52,093 nt of DNA, taken from assembly GCA_964626265.1 (NCBI GenBank), contig CAZVCG010000012.1, positions 1 to 52,093 on the forward strand, written 5' to 3'. The translations under genes and the position numbers were made by a program. The notes under the pieces are model-generated. The model had not been told where the DNA came from and did no database searches. It saw only the letters and a list, made by a program, of their open reading frames with translations. Shown here piece after piece: positions 41,507 through 49,375 of this stretch. The stretch comes from CAZVCG01 sp964626265. Its GTDB lineage: Bacteria > Pseudomonadota > Alphaproteobacteria > UBA9219. The number at the start of each line of letters is the position of its first letter. Positions within the stretch are counted from its first letter, which is position 1.

Positions 41507-42763
41507 TTACACTATCTTCTCAAACCACGCGGCGAGTTCGAGGTGCGTGGACCATAAAAACTGGTCAACGGGCAGGAGGGCTTTGAGCGCATAGCCGCCT
41601 TGCGTGAGGATGCGCGCGTCGCGCGCGAATGTCGACGGGTCGCAACTGATTGCCACGATGGTTGGCACGGTGCTGTTGGCGAGTTGCATCGTCAAAGCTT
41701 TTGCGCCGCCGCGCGGCGGGTCGAAGATGACGGCGTCGAACGCGCCGAGTTCATCGGCTTTGAACGGATCGCTTATCAAATTGCGTTGTTCGACGTGCCA
41801 ATTGGGATTTTGCTTGACGACGCGGCGCAGGGAGTCGAGCGCGGCGCCGTCGAGGTCGGAGAAATTGACTTTCTTCGCTTTCGGCATCGACAAGCCGAAG
41901 CCGCCGAGGCCGCAGAACAAATCCATGATCTTCGCGCTGTCGCCGATCGCGTCCCGCGTGAAGCCGATGAGCGCGTTTTCGCCGGAAACAGTAGCCTGTA
42001 AAAACGAGCCGGGTGGGAAGGGGACTGGCGTTTTGCCGTAAGTGACGAAAAGAGGCTGGCGGTGCGCGATGGGTTCGACAGGGCTGCGGTCCCATTTGCG
42101 CCACGACAATTGTGCGATGTTCAGGTTTTCGGCGAGGATCGCCAGTTCTTGCCGTTGGTCGAGGCCGAGCGGTGGGCCGCCGATTAGGACGACGTCGAAA
42201 CCTTCCGGCAACGCGGTGATCTGCACGTCGCAAGATTGGCCTTGCGGCAGCCACGACGGCAACGCATCGCGCAGTTTTTGGACGAATGCCGTGAGATCGG
42301 GAAGCAAAACGGTGCATTCTTTCAAGTCGATCAATTCGTGGCTACGCCATGCGTTGAAACCCAAAATAATTCCTTGCGGCGCGTGTTCCGCCGCCAGCCG
42401 CGCGCGGCGGCGCGTGCCCGTAGCCGTCACGACGGCGGGATAAAAAGGTATGTCGGTGAAGGCTGCGGCTTCGAGCGCGTGTTTAAGCTGTTCGACCTTC
42501 CAAGCCGTGACCGCCGCGCCTTTCATGTGCTGCAAGCGGCAGCCGCCGCAATGCGGGTAATGGTGGCACGGGGGTTTGATGCGCGTGCCGTTGGGCTCTA
42601 GAATGGCTTCGATAGCGGCGCGTTGCTGACCACTGCCGTTTTCTGCTAAACGGACGCGGACGCGCTCATGCGGCAAGGCGCCGGCCACGAACACGGTTTG
42701 GCCGCCGTGGTGGGCGATGCCGTCGCCTTGGGCGCCGAGGTCGTCGATGGTGAGTTCGAGCAA
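41507..42763 (-). CDS. RlmD/TrmA-family RNA m5U methyltransferase
   Basis: The 418-residue protein has an N-terminal TRAM domain (LTIDDLGAQGDGIAHHGGQTVFV), then an iron-sulfur-type Cys cluster (CHHYPHCGGCRLQHM, and a later Cys in LKECTVL). The catalytic methyltransferase domain has IMDLFCGLGGFGLSM near 265 and VIFDPPRGGAK near 330, with the nucleophile region AISCDPSTFARD. It could act on 23S rRNA U1939 or on tRNA; the sequence does not decide. Confidence 0.9.
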   Translation of the reverse strand: MLELTIDDLGAQGDGIAHHGGQTVFVAGALPHERVRVRLAENGSGQQRAAIEAILEPNGTRIKPPCHHYPHCGGCRLQHMKGAAVTAWKVEQLKHALEAAAFTDIPFYPAVVTATGTRRRARLAAEHAPQGIILGFNAWRSHELIDLKECTVLLPDLTAFVQKLRDALPSWLPQGQSCDVQITALPEGFDVVLIGGPPLGLDQRQELAILAENLNIAQLSWRKWDRSPVEPIAHRQPLFVTYGKTPVPFPPGSFLQATVSGENALIGFTRDAIGDSAKIMDLFCGLGGFGLSMPKAKKVNFSDLDGAALDSLRRVVKQNPNWHVEQRNLISDPFKADELGAFDAVIFDPPRGGAKALTMQLANSTVPTIVAISCDPSTFARDARILTQGGYALKALLPVDQFLWSTHLELAAWFEKIV

Positions 42764-42859
42764 GGATTTCCACGTTTGCTTGGTGGCGGAATTTTGGCGG
42801 TTCTATCTCAAATGTTACGATAAGATGCAACTTTAATAATGTTAAGGAGTTTCAAGATC

Positions 42860-43351
42860 ATGCGCGGGTATTTTGGCGTGGGCGTTGAGGAAATCAGCAA
42901 GAGTTTCAACCTCGGCAATCTGGTGCGGACGACACACGCGTTCGGCGGGAGTTTCTTTTTCACGATCAACGCATCGGTGAATTACCACGACATCAAGACG
43001 TCGGACACGTCGCACGCGGACATCCATATGCCGTTTTACACATATAAAAACGTGAATGAGTTCACGTTGCCTAAGGATTGTTCGCTGGTCGGCGTGGAAT
43101 TGTTGGACGACGCGGAGGAATTGCCGAGCTTTAGGCATCCGTTGCGGGCGGCTTATGTGCTGGGGCCGGAAAAGGGGAGTTTGTCGCCCGCGCTGGTGGC
43201 GCGGTGCGATCACATCGTGAAAATTCCGATGAAGTTTTGCGTGAACGTTGGCGTCGCTGGCGCGCTCGTGATCTACGACCGGATGATCAGCCTCGGCCAG
43301 CACGCCGAACGGCCCGTGCGGGTTGGGGGGAGTAGGCGGTTGAAAGGCTAG
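42860..43351 (+). CDS. SpoU/TrmH family RNA 2'-O-methyltransferase
   Basis: The 163-residue protein contains the SPOUT-fold motifs: SFNLGNLVRTTHAFGGSFFF near residue 15, AAYVLGPEKGSLSPALVARC near 97 and VKIPMKFCVNVGVAGALVIY near 121. The last is motif 3 (normally IPM.G...SLNV..A). ATG 42860 gives the usual MRGYFGVGVE; AAGGAG lies 10 bases upstream. The substrate is unknown. Confidence 0.88.
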   Translation: MRGYFGVGVEEISKSFNLGNLVRTTHAFGGSFFFTINASVNYHDIKTSDTSHADIHMPFYTYKNVNEFTLPKDCSLVGVELLDDAEELPSFRHPLRAAYVLGPEKGSLSPALVARCDHIVKIPMKFCVNVGVAGALVIYDRMISLGQHAERPVRVGGSRRLKG

Positions 43352-43374
43352 AGATTAAAAAGGCAATTATGCCA

Positions 43375-43824
43375 TCAGGGTTCAGGGCGATGCAAATCAG
43401 GTACGCTATAGCTTGAGGGTTTGGTGGCGTTGTTCGATAAATCCTTCAAGAGCCTCATAGCCAGTGCGGCTTTGTCTTTAGGGACAAACAAGTGATCATG
43501 GAAAAAAGCGGATACGGGATTAACGCTTATATCATTTTTAGCCAAGCACGACGCTATAACAGCCATAAACCCCACAGCTTCCAGCGAAGAATGTATATTT
43601 AACGTAATCATGCGGGATGGAAAGGCGTAATCCAAACCAGCTTCTTTGGCATCCCGTTCGCGAAGGATTAATGTCGTACCTTCTTTTTCCTGAAATAAAG
43701 CCTGCGGTGATATATTGCGTGGAAGCGAAAATTCTTTTGGCGTTGTGCAGAAAACGAAAACGTCTTCCTGCAACTCAGGTTCCATAGCCCGTATGAGGGT
43801 CTCAAGATTGTTTTCGCCAAGCAT
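43375..43824 (-). CDS. ACT domain-containing protein
   Basis: The 149-residue protein has two ACT-like halves: LIRAMEPELQEDVFVFCTT at the start, and MITLNIHSSLEAVGFMAVIASCLAKNDISVNP near residue 72, with the helical SFFHDHLFVPKDKAALAMRLL. It resembles small ACT proteins that bind amino acids. No enzyme domain is attached. It is convergent with the SpoU gene, 23 bp apart. Confidence 0.8.
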   Translation of the reverse strand: MLGENNLETLIRAMEPELQEDVFVFCTTPKEFSLPRNISPQALFQEKEGTTLILRERDAKEAGLDYAFPSRMITLNIHSSLEAVGFMAVIASCLAKNDISVNPVSAFFHDHLFVPKDKAALAMRLLKDLSNNATKPSSYSVPDLHRPEP

Positions 43825-43917
43825 AAAAATACCCTACTTGTTGTTTGTTTAAAGTGCTGAAGTGGCTATCAAATGTAATGATTTAAGCCCGCCTTCGCCT
43901 TTTGGGCTTCGGCGCGG

Positions 43918-43946
43918 CAATTTTGTTCGCAAAGCGAACAAAATTG
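43918..43946. repeat. Perfect 13-bp hairpin directly after tRNA-Ala
   Basis: CAATTTTGTTCGC and GCGAACAAAATTG flank a three-base loop; the stem overlaps the tRNA's last two bases. It lies at the 3' end of the tRNA on the reverse strand and may define processing or termination, although no T-run follows. Confidence 0.75.
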
Positions 43947-44020
43947 GTGGACCTGAACGGGATCGAACCGTCGACCTCCTCATTGCGAACGAGGCGCTCT
44001 CCCAGCTGAGCTACAGGCCC
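43945..44020 (-). tRNA. tRNA-Ala (CGC)
   Basis: The reverse-strand sequence has a 7-bp acceptor stem GGGCCTG/CAGGTCC (one G-U pair), D-arm AGCTCAGCTGGGAGAGC, anticodon stem CCTCG with loop TTCGCAA (anticodon CGC) and T-arm GACGGTTCGATCCCGTT. CCA is encoded. It reads Ala GCG codons. Confidence 0.96.
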
Positions 44021-44127
44021 ATTTTACATGTGGGCGGCCCTCTTTATGGGCAACAGGGGCTTTCCTGTCAATGATCCTTTATAATCCCATGGTCTGCGCA
44101 ATTTCTCCAAGGAAGCGAGGAAAAGTT

Positions 44128-44213
44128 CCGCTCCCCTTGAGGGAGGGGATAGGGTAGGGGTAGATGAAAGAAACCCCCTCACCTGCAGGAAAGCGACACT
44201 TGCAAGAGGGCTT
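44128..44213. repeat. Palindromic repeat, C/T-rich 'PSPLRGG' type, partial
   Basis: It contains CTCCCCTTGAGGGAGGGG and then ACCCCCTCACCTGCAGGAAA. It resembles the elements at 10568 and 31555, but the second hairpin is degraded. It lies upstream of yggT, in a gap of about 236 bp after tRNA-Ala. Confidence 0.65.
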
Positions 44214-44256
44214 TCAGGGCTTTAGCTTGGGCCATCTTAACGAAAGGACACGAGCC

Positions 44257-44562
44257 ATGGGCATCTTGACCTCACTCCTTGCGGCGGCCTTCGAAGTAAT
44301 TGACATCGTCCTGACCCTCTATGTCTGGGCGTTGATCATCGGGGCTGTGCTGAGCTGGCTTGTGGCGTTCGACGTTCTGAACACCCGCAATAGGTTCGTG
44401 CAGGTGGTGGGCGATTTCACCTACCGGATCACGGAGCCTGCCTTGCGGCGCATCCGCAGGTTCGTGCCGATCATGGGCGGACTCGACCTTTCGCCGCTCG
44501 TTCTCATCCTCATCGTCATGTTCGTTCAATCGTTTCTAAGGCGTTTGGTGATCACGTTATGA
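44257..44562 (+). CDS. YggT family membrane protein
   Basis: The 101-residue protein has two membrane segments, near residues 10-33 and 75-95. The family motif LYVWALIIGAVLSWLVAFDV is followed by ITEPALRRIRRFVPIMGGLDLSPLVLIL. It is thought to act in envelope or osmotic functions. ATG 44257 is chosen after GAAAGGA; the upstream extension is encoded by the repeat. Its stop overlaps the folD start (ATGA). Confidence 0.9.
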   Translation: MGILTSLLAAAFEVIDIVLTLYVWALIIGAVLSWLVAFDVLNTRNRFVQVVGDFTYRITEPALRRIRRFVPIMGGLDLSPLVLILIVMFVQSFLRRLVITL

Positions 44563-45434
44563 CAGCGAGGATAATCGACGGCAAGGCCATGGCGGCCAAG
44601 GTGCGCGAAGAGTGCGCCGCGCATGCTGCCGACATGAACAAGTGGTGGAACATCACGCCGGGGCTTGCCGTCGTTCTGGTCGGCGACAATCCCGCAAGCC
44701 AGGTTTACGTGCGCAATAAGGTCCGCGCGTGCGAAGAGGCCGGTTTCCGCTCGTATAGCCAGAAGTTGCCGGAAACCGCAACGCAGGAAGAAGTTCTTGA
44801 ACTGATTGCAGAGCTGAACGCCAACCCGCAGGTGAACGGCATTCTGGTGCAAATGCCTTTGCCGCCGCAGGTCAACGCCAACGCCGTGATAAACGCGATT
44901 GATCCTTTAAAAGACGTCGACGGCTTTCATCCCGTGAACGTCGGTCGTATGGTCACGGGCATGATGAGTCTCGCGCCCTGCACGCCGACAGGGTGCATGA
45001 TGATGATCCGCGAGATCATTCCCGACTTGCGCGGGCAACGCGCCGTTGTCGTCGGGCGCTCGAACATCGTCGGCAAGCCCGTGGCGATGATGTTGCTTCA
45101 AGCCGATTGCACCGTGACGATCGCTCATTCCAAAACGCGCGACTTGCCGGAAGAATGCCTCAAGGCGGATATACTGGTCGCGGCCGTCGGCCAGCCGCAA
45201 CTCATCCGCGGCGACTGGATCAAGCCCGGCGCGGTGGTGATAGACGTTGGCATCAACCGAGGCGTACCGGATGTCGATGGAAAATCCAAACTGATCGGCG
45301 ACGTGGCGTTCAGCGAGGCCGTTGAAGTCGCGGGCGCGATCACGCCTGTGCCGGGCGGCGTGGGGCCGATGACGATCGCCTGCTTGCTGCAAAATACGCT
45401 TCAAGCGACAATGATGCAGACGGGATGGGGATAA
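44559..45434 (+). CDS. folD: Methylenetetrahydrofolate dehydrogenase/cyclohydrolase
   Basis: The 291-residue bifunctional enzyme interconverts one-carbon folate forms. Motifs: VLVGDNPASQVYVRNKVRACEE near residue 38, GILVQMPLPPQVN near 96, VVGRSNIVGKPVAMMLL near 160 and TPVPGGVGPMTIACLL near 262. Catalytic Lys (in YVRNK) and Asp are kept. Coupled to yggT by a 4-bp overlap. Confidence 0.97.
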   Translation: MTARIIDGKAMAAKVREECAAHAADMNKWWNITPGLAVVLVGDNPASQVYVRNKVRACEEAGFRSYSQKLPETATQEEVLELIAELNANPQVNGILVQMPLPPQVNANAVINAIDPLKDVDGFHPVNVGRMVTGMMSLAPCTPTGCMMMIREIIPDLRGQRAVVVGRSNIVGKPVAMMLLQADCTVTIAHSKTRDLPEECLKADILVAAVGQPQLIRGDWIKPGAVVIDVGINRGVPDVDGKSKLIGDVAFSEAVEVAGAITPVPGGVGPMTIACLLQNTLQATMMQTGWG

Positions 45435-45595
45435 TTTCCGTCGGCCAATCCGTTGTGGCGGAAAAAACAGAAAATTTTACCCTAAAAAATTGCGGAAATT
45501 TGGCGTTAACCATTTAAGTTAGGCGCGGGGTCACACAATTGCCCTATTTGTTTTATAGTCTTTAGCCTTTCCAACAAGTTGGGCTGAGCGACGTG

Positions 45596-46654
45596 ATGAG
45601 TTTAACACGCCGAGGTTTCCTGTTTTTGGTTAGAGCTTCCGCCATTGCCTTGGGGGCGAGGGTGGTGGGGGCGCCTCTGGCGGAGGCGAACATCAGCCCA
45701 ACAAAACCCACAAAGCGTCAAATCGAAGCTTTTGAGCTCTTTCCCAAGGCGCTGGAAACCCGATTGGCGCATAAATGCGTTGACATCGAGCAACTTACAG
45801 GGCTTCCGGCCGAAGACGCGTTAACCTGCGCTTTCGACGAAACGCGTCTTGGCATTCATACGAAAGGGCGCGGAATCGTCGAGATCATCGATCAAACGTT
45901 TCTCGACATGGCCGCAAATTATGGAAGCGATTACAAGGAACAAATAGCGTTTCATGAAGAAATCGACGAAATCCTGAAAGCGGAGCGGCGCAGGCAGCAA
46001 GAGGCAAGACATAAGCCTAAAAACGAGCTTAGGCCTTCCCGAAAAAATTCCCGCAAGCAAACCAAAACCCTCACGAAGATTCACGACGACAGGCCTTCGC
46101 ATGTGCTTGATCTTTATGCGAAGGTGATGGATCCGACAAACAAACCGGAACCAAAAACAATCAGAGAAAAATGCCGCGACCTCGCAGGTTGTGATTTGAT
46201 GACTCTTCGGCAAAAAGTCCTGAAAACGCGCGACAATCACTATGTATCTCTTGTCTTCACGGCGCGCCGGTTGATGGACGATCGGCAAGCTCTTGAGGTT
46301 GAGCTAAGGAAAAAGGGCCTTTCGCATGTATTTTATACGTATAAAGACTATCTTTGCCGCATTCTGCATATATGGCCGGGTTATGCGAAAGAGATTTTAA
46401 CAAGTCCCCCGGGCGTACCTATCCTTAAAATAACCAAAACCCCAAGCGTGCTTGAGACCCATAATTGCCCCATGGATATAAGCGTCGGCGCGTTTTTGAA
46501 AAGGCATAACGCAATTTACGCTGGGGTTAGGCGGGTTTTTTCATACTGTTTGGCTATGGCCGAAGTTACGCACGACCTTAGGTCGGATTTGCCTGAAAAA
46601 TCAGAACATAAAATGCCCCATAATTACAAGCCGCAAGCGTTTACCATTCATTAA
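45596..46654 (+). CDS. Tat-exported hypothetical protein
   Basis: The 352-residue protein begins MSLTRRGFLFLVRASAIALG, a twin-arginine signal, with a probable cleavage near AEA-NIS. No family is recognised. The mature part has five Cys (HKCVD, LTCAF, EKCRDLAGC, YLCRIL) plus ETHNCPMD and SYCLAM, so disulfides or metal binding are possible, and a basic charged linker near 130-165. An isolated gene, following folD by 161 bp. An alternative start is GTG 45593. Confidence 0.78.
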   Translation: MSLTRRGFLFLVRASAIALGARVVGAPLAEANISPTKPTKRQIEAFELFPKALETRLAHKCVDIEQLTGLPAEDALTCAFDETRLGIHTKGRGIVEIIDQTFLDMAANYGSDYKEQIAFHEEIDEILKAERRRQQEARHKPKNELRPSRKNSRKQTKTLTKIHDDRPSHVLDLYAKVMDPTNKPEPKTIREKCRDLAGCDLMTLRQKVLKTRDNHYVSLVFTARRLMDDRQALEVELRKKGLSHVFYTYKDYLCRILHIWPGYAKEILTSPPGVPILKITKTPSVLETHNCPMDISVGAFLKRHNAIYAGVRRVFSYCLAMAEVTHDLRSDLPEKSEHKMPHNYKPQAFTIH

Positions 46655-46945
46655 GTATTATCCACGATTCCTGTGGATATGTTTGTTGATAAACGTGGGA
46701 GTCGCCTCATGAACCCGCACGATTCCTTGGATTCTTAAGGGTTGCCTAAAAATTGGGCATGACTCATAACCGTTTGAAACACGAAACAAAATTTGTGACG
46801 AAAGCGTGTTTTCCGTTTTACAACGCAAAATATATGCACTGCATGGCGTTTCACGACGAGGTTGTGAACAAACCCATGGCCCGCTAAGCCGGGAAAACCG
46901 AAGAGTCAAGGGTTAATGAAAGGTAAATTACAAAAAATCGTTAGA
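46655..46945. other. Intergenic region with a GTGGATA hairpin
   Basis: The gap of 291 bp holds TATCCAC/GTGGATA around 46660-46682, each close to a DnaA box, and no credible ORF. A terminator role for the upstream gene lacks a T-run. Confidence 0.4.
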
Positions 46946-47671
46946 TCAAGATATAGACTCGTTGAGGTGGGTGCCGCAATCGACGCGCAAAACTTCACCT
47001 GTAATCGCTGGGTTTTCGAGTAGAAAGCGGACGGTAGAAGCGACTGCTTCCGGTGGCGTCGCTATACCTAGTGGGGCGGCAGCGACAAGCTTGGCAAAGT
47101 GCGCATCGGATTGCCGAGGACTTTTCATAACCGGACCGGGCGCGACCGCGTTTATGCGTACGCGTGGCGCGAGCGAAAGAGCCATAACGCGAGACATTTG
47201 GAACAGGCGCACGCGGCTCGTACGGTAGGCGTTCATAAAATCCGGTATCGGCGTAGCGTCCAATATGTTTACGACAGCGCCCGTAGTTCCTGCGGGCAGG
47301 TTTTTAACAAGACAATTGATCAGCTTTACGGGCGCTTCAAAATTGACGGCGTTATGGCGCGAACCGTCAGGATCGGAGTCATCGCGATCAAACAGGCTGG
47401 CGTTGTTGACCAGCGCAGTGAGCGAATATCCTGCGGCGATGAGCGAAGGGATTAAACCGCCTACGGCATCGTGGTTAGCTAAGTCAGCTTGCACAATGTC
47501 GGCTTTGCGTCCCATGGCGCGGATTGCTTTTGCAGTTTCTTCAGCTTCCGCGCGCGAGGTGTTGTAATGCACGGCGATATTCCAACCGGCTTCGGCCAGA
47601 TGTAGCGCGATTACGCGGCCCAAACGTTTGGCGGCACCGGTGACGAGGACGAAGTTGTTGTTGGCAGTCAT
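46946..47671 (-). CDS. FolM/pteridine reductase-like SDR with altered YxxxK
   Basis: The 241-residue SDR has a normal cofactor loop TGAAKRLGRVIALHLAEAG and NNAS. The active-site segment reads NILDATPIPDFMNAYRTSR, so Asp replaces the catalytic Ser (as in FolM/PTR1) and Arg replaces the Lys of YxxxK. It may reduce dihydropterins or have lost activity. Its start overlaps the stop of a 73-aa ORF that in turn overlaps trmJ, so the three genes are one coupled unit. Confidence 0.8.
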   Translation of the reverse strand: MTANNNFVLVTGAAKRLGRVIALHLAEAGWNIAVHYNTSRAEAEETAKAIRAMGRKADIVQADLANHDAVGGLIPSLIAAGYSLTALVNNASLFDRDDSDPDGSRHNAVNFEAPVKLINCLVKNLPAGTTGAVVNILDATPIPDFMNAYRTSRVRLFQMSRVMALSLAPRVRINAVAPGPVMKSPRQSDAHFAKLVAAAPLGIATPPEAVASTVRFLLENPAITGEVLRVDCGTHLNESIS

Positions 47672-47889
47672 AAGAAGGTCTTGTTTGAGTTTCGCCAGCC
47701 ATGCTCGACATATTTTATGCCAAGTTGAACGGCGTTGATGCCGGAATGGTCATACTCAACAACATTATGTGGCAAATTTAAGAGCGGAAAAAAGTCAAAA
47801 CCGTCGCATTTGCGCGGTTCGGCGTTCGTAATATCGCTTTGTATCTGCTTTATGTGCAAGGCGACGGGTAGAGATAAGCTATTGGTCAT
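47668..47889 (-). CDS. Small hypothetical protein (73 aa), coupled between trmJ and SDR
   Basis: The ORF starts at the ATG that overlaps the trmJ TGA and stops with a TGA overlapping the SDR ATG. It reads MTNSLSLPVALHIKQIQSDI and ends NAVQLGIKYVEHGWRNSNKTFL, split by a central FDFFPLLNLPHNVVEYDHSG. No signal or membrane segment is seen and no family is recognised. The double ATGA overlap is the main evidence that it is translated. Confidence 0.6.
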   Translation of the reverse strand: MTNSLSLPVALHIKQIQSDITNAEPRKCDGFDFFPLLNLPHNVVEYDHSGINAVQLGIKYVEHGWRNSNKTFL

Positions 47890-48644
47890 TTGCCGCCGTT
47901 GCCTTTGCGCGGGCCGGTTGAAAGCGCCTTGATCACGCCGTGCCATGTGCGGATTTCCTGTTCCGTCATTTCGGCGCGTTGAAGCATGTTTTGCAGGCTG
48001 CGCGCCATGGTGGGTTTCATCTCGGGAGTCGAGAAAAAGCTGGTTTCGTCGAGCAATGTTTCGAGGCGGTGGTAGAAGTTCAGGTATTCCTCGCGCGTCG
48101 CGGGGCGGCTTTTGCCCATGTCGATTTGCGCGGGCGGGGTGCCGTCGTTCGCCTGATACCATTCATAACCGATGAGCAACACCGTTTGCGCGAGGTTCAG
48201 CGACATGAACTCTGGGTTGAGCGGGATGGTGATCTTGGCGTTGGCTAGCACGATGTAATCGTTGATGAGGCCCATGCGCTCCGGCCCGAACATGACGCCG
48301 ACCTTTTGGCCGCCGTCGATGTGCTCTTTCATGTCGGGGATGGCGGCGCGAGGCGTCATGATCTTGTTGACCATGTCGTGCGAGCGCGACGTGGTGGCAT
48401 AAACGTAATTCAGGTCAGCGATGGCTTCTTGCACCGTGTCGAACAGGCGGGCGGATTTAAGAATATCGTCAGCACCCGAAGCGGCGGCCTCCATGCGTTG
48501 TTGATGCACTGTGCCGAGCGGCCACGGGTCGCGCGGCGCGACGATCCGCAGCTCAGGCAAAGCGCAATTCGCCATGGCGCGCGCCGTCATGCCGATATTT
48601 TCGACCAGTTGCGGATGGACGAGGATGATGACGGGACGGGACAT
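47886..48644 (-). CDS. trmJ: tRNA/rRNA 2'-O-methyltransferase TrmJ
   Basis: The 252-residue SPOUT enzyme contains LVHPQLVENIGMTARAMANCAL near residue 8, the signature HP..xxN.G..AR, VGVMFGPERMGLINDYI near 113 and ITIPLNPEFMSLNLAQTVLLIGYEW near 136. It likely methylates position 32 of tRNAs. ATG 48644 is used rather than TTG 48650. It heads the unit trmJ / 73-aa ORF / FolM-like SDR. Confidence 0.93.
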   Translation of the reverse strand: MSRPVIILVHPQLVENIGMTARAMANCALPELRIVAPRDPWPLGTVHQQRMEAAASGADDILKSARLFDTVQEAIADLNYVYATTSRSHDMVNKIMTPRAAIPDMKEHIDGGQKVGVMFGPERMGLINDYIVLANAKITIPLNPEFMSLNLAQTVLLIGYEWYQANDGTPPAQIDMGKSRPATREEYLNFYHRLETLLDETSFFSTPEMKPTMARSLQNMLQRAEMTEQEIRTWHGVIKALSTGPRKGNGGK

Positions 48645-48706
48645 GGGCAAGGATTATCAGATATCCATATGACTAGCCAAGTCCATGAATTTATAAGGCT
48701 TTCAGT

Positions 48707-48862
48707 TTAACCGTTCGTCGGCTTTTGGGCCGCCGCTTTGAGAATAATCCTTGTCGTCCTTGCGGGATTGTGGGGATCGTCCGTGACGTATTCTTTGTCC
48801 AGAAAGCCTTTCACCTTGTTGGGCTCAATGCCTGCTCTTACAATTTCCCGATGTCTTACTCG
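48707..48862 (-). pseudogene. In-frame open segment after the amber stop
   Basis: This frame continues from the upstream TAG with IVRAGIEPNKVKGFLDKEYV and then TRIILKAAAQKPTNG, ending in TAA. It has no start codon or ribosome-binding site of its own. It looks like the severed C-terminus of the upstream gene. Confidence 0.5.
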
Positions 48863-49243
48863 CTAAGTATCCGGGGTCGCTTCAGAATAGCACGCATAAG
48901 AGGGCACCACATGTTCCGTTACAGTTGGGGGGTCTGTGCGGCTGTCGGTAAAAGAACGTACTGGCGAGAAAGGCGTATCGCTTAAACATCTATCGACTTC
49001 TTTCCGTTGCAAGGAACCTTGGCGGTGAATGACGCTGTATTCCCTGCCTACAGGGAAATAGGGCTTGTGAATTTCGATGAAAAGCTCGTTGAGCGAAGGT
49101 TCCGTCAGGCCGTTATTCGGCGAGGGCGCGGTCGTATTAAACGTTATGAGCGTATGGCCGCCATCCTTGCGCGGGATGTCAGCGTCGAATCTCAACGGCA
49201 CGGCCCCCATGACACGTTCATACTGTTTCAAAAGAGCAATCAT
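48863..49243 (-). CDS. Hypothetical protein ending at an in-frame amber codon
   Basis: ATG 49243 is preceded by TTGGAG at 6-7 bases. The 126-residue product begins MIALLKQYERVMGAVPLRFD and has GGHTLITFNTTAPSPN and IHKPYFPVGREYSVI. It stops at a TAG (48863-48865), after which the same frame stays open for 51 codons (to 48709), encoding a protein-like segment. No family is recognised; the gene may be interrupted. Confidence 0.6.
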   Translation of the reverse strand: MIALLKQYERVMGAVPLRFDADIPRKDGGHTLITFNTTAPSPNNGLTEPSLNELFIEIHKPYFPVGREYSVIHRQGSLQRKEVDRCLSDTPFSPVRSFTDSRTDPPTVTEHVVPSYACYSEATPDT

Positions 49244-49375
49244 GTTTGTCTCCAAAATTTTCTTCGGCTACGTCGGCATTAGCCCAGCGGCGGACAAATG
49301 CTATCATGCGCCGCTATTCTTGCAGACAGGACGTGCCTAGCGCAACAGCGGGGTTTGGTTAACGCTCGCGCAAAG

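Noticed and set aside
46660..46682. Inverted DnaA-box-like pair (TTATCCACG / TGTGGATAT)
   Set aside because: Each is one base off the consensus, only two are present, and no origin genes or AT-rich unwinding region lie nearby; it is more likely a hairpin.
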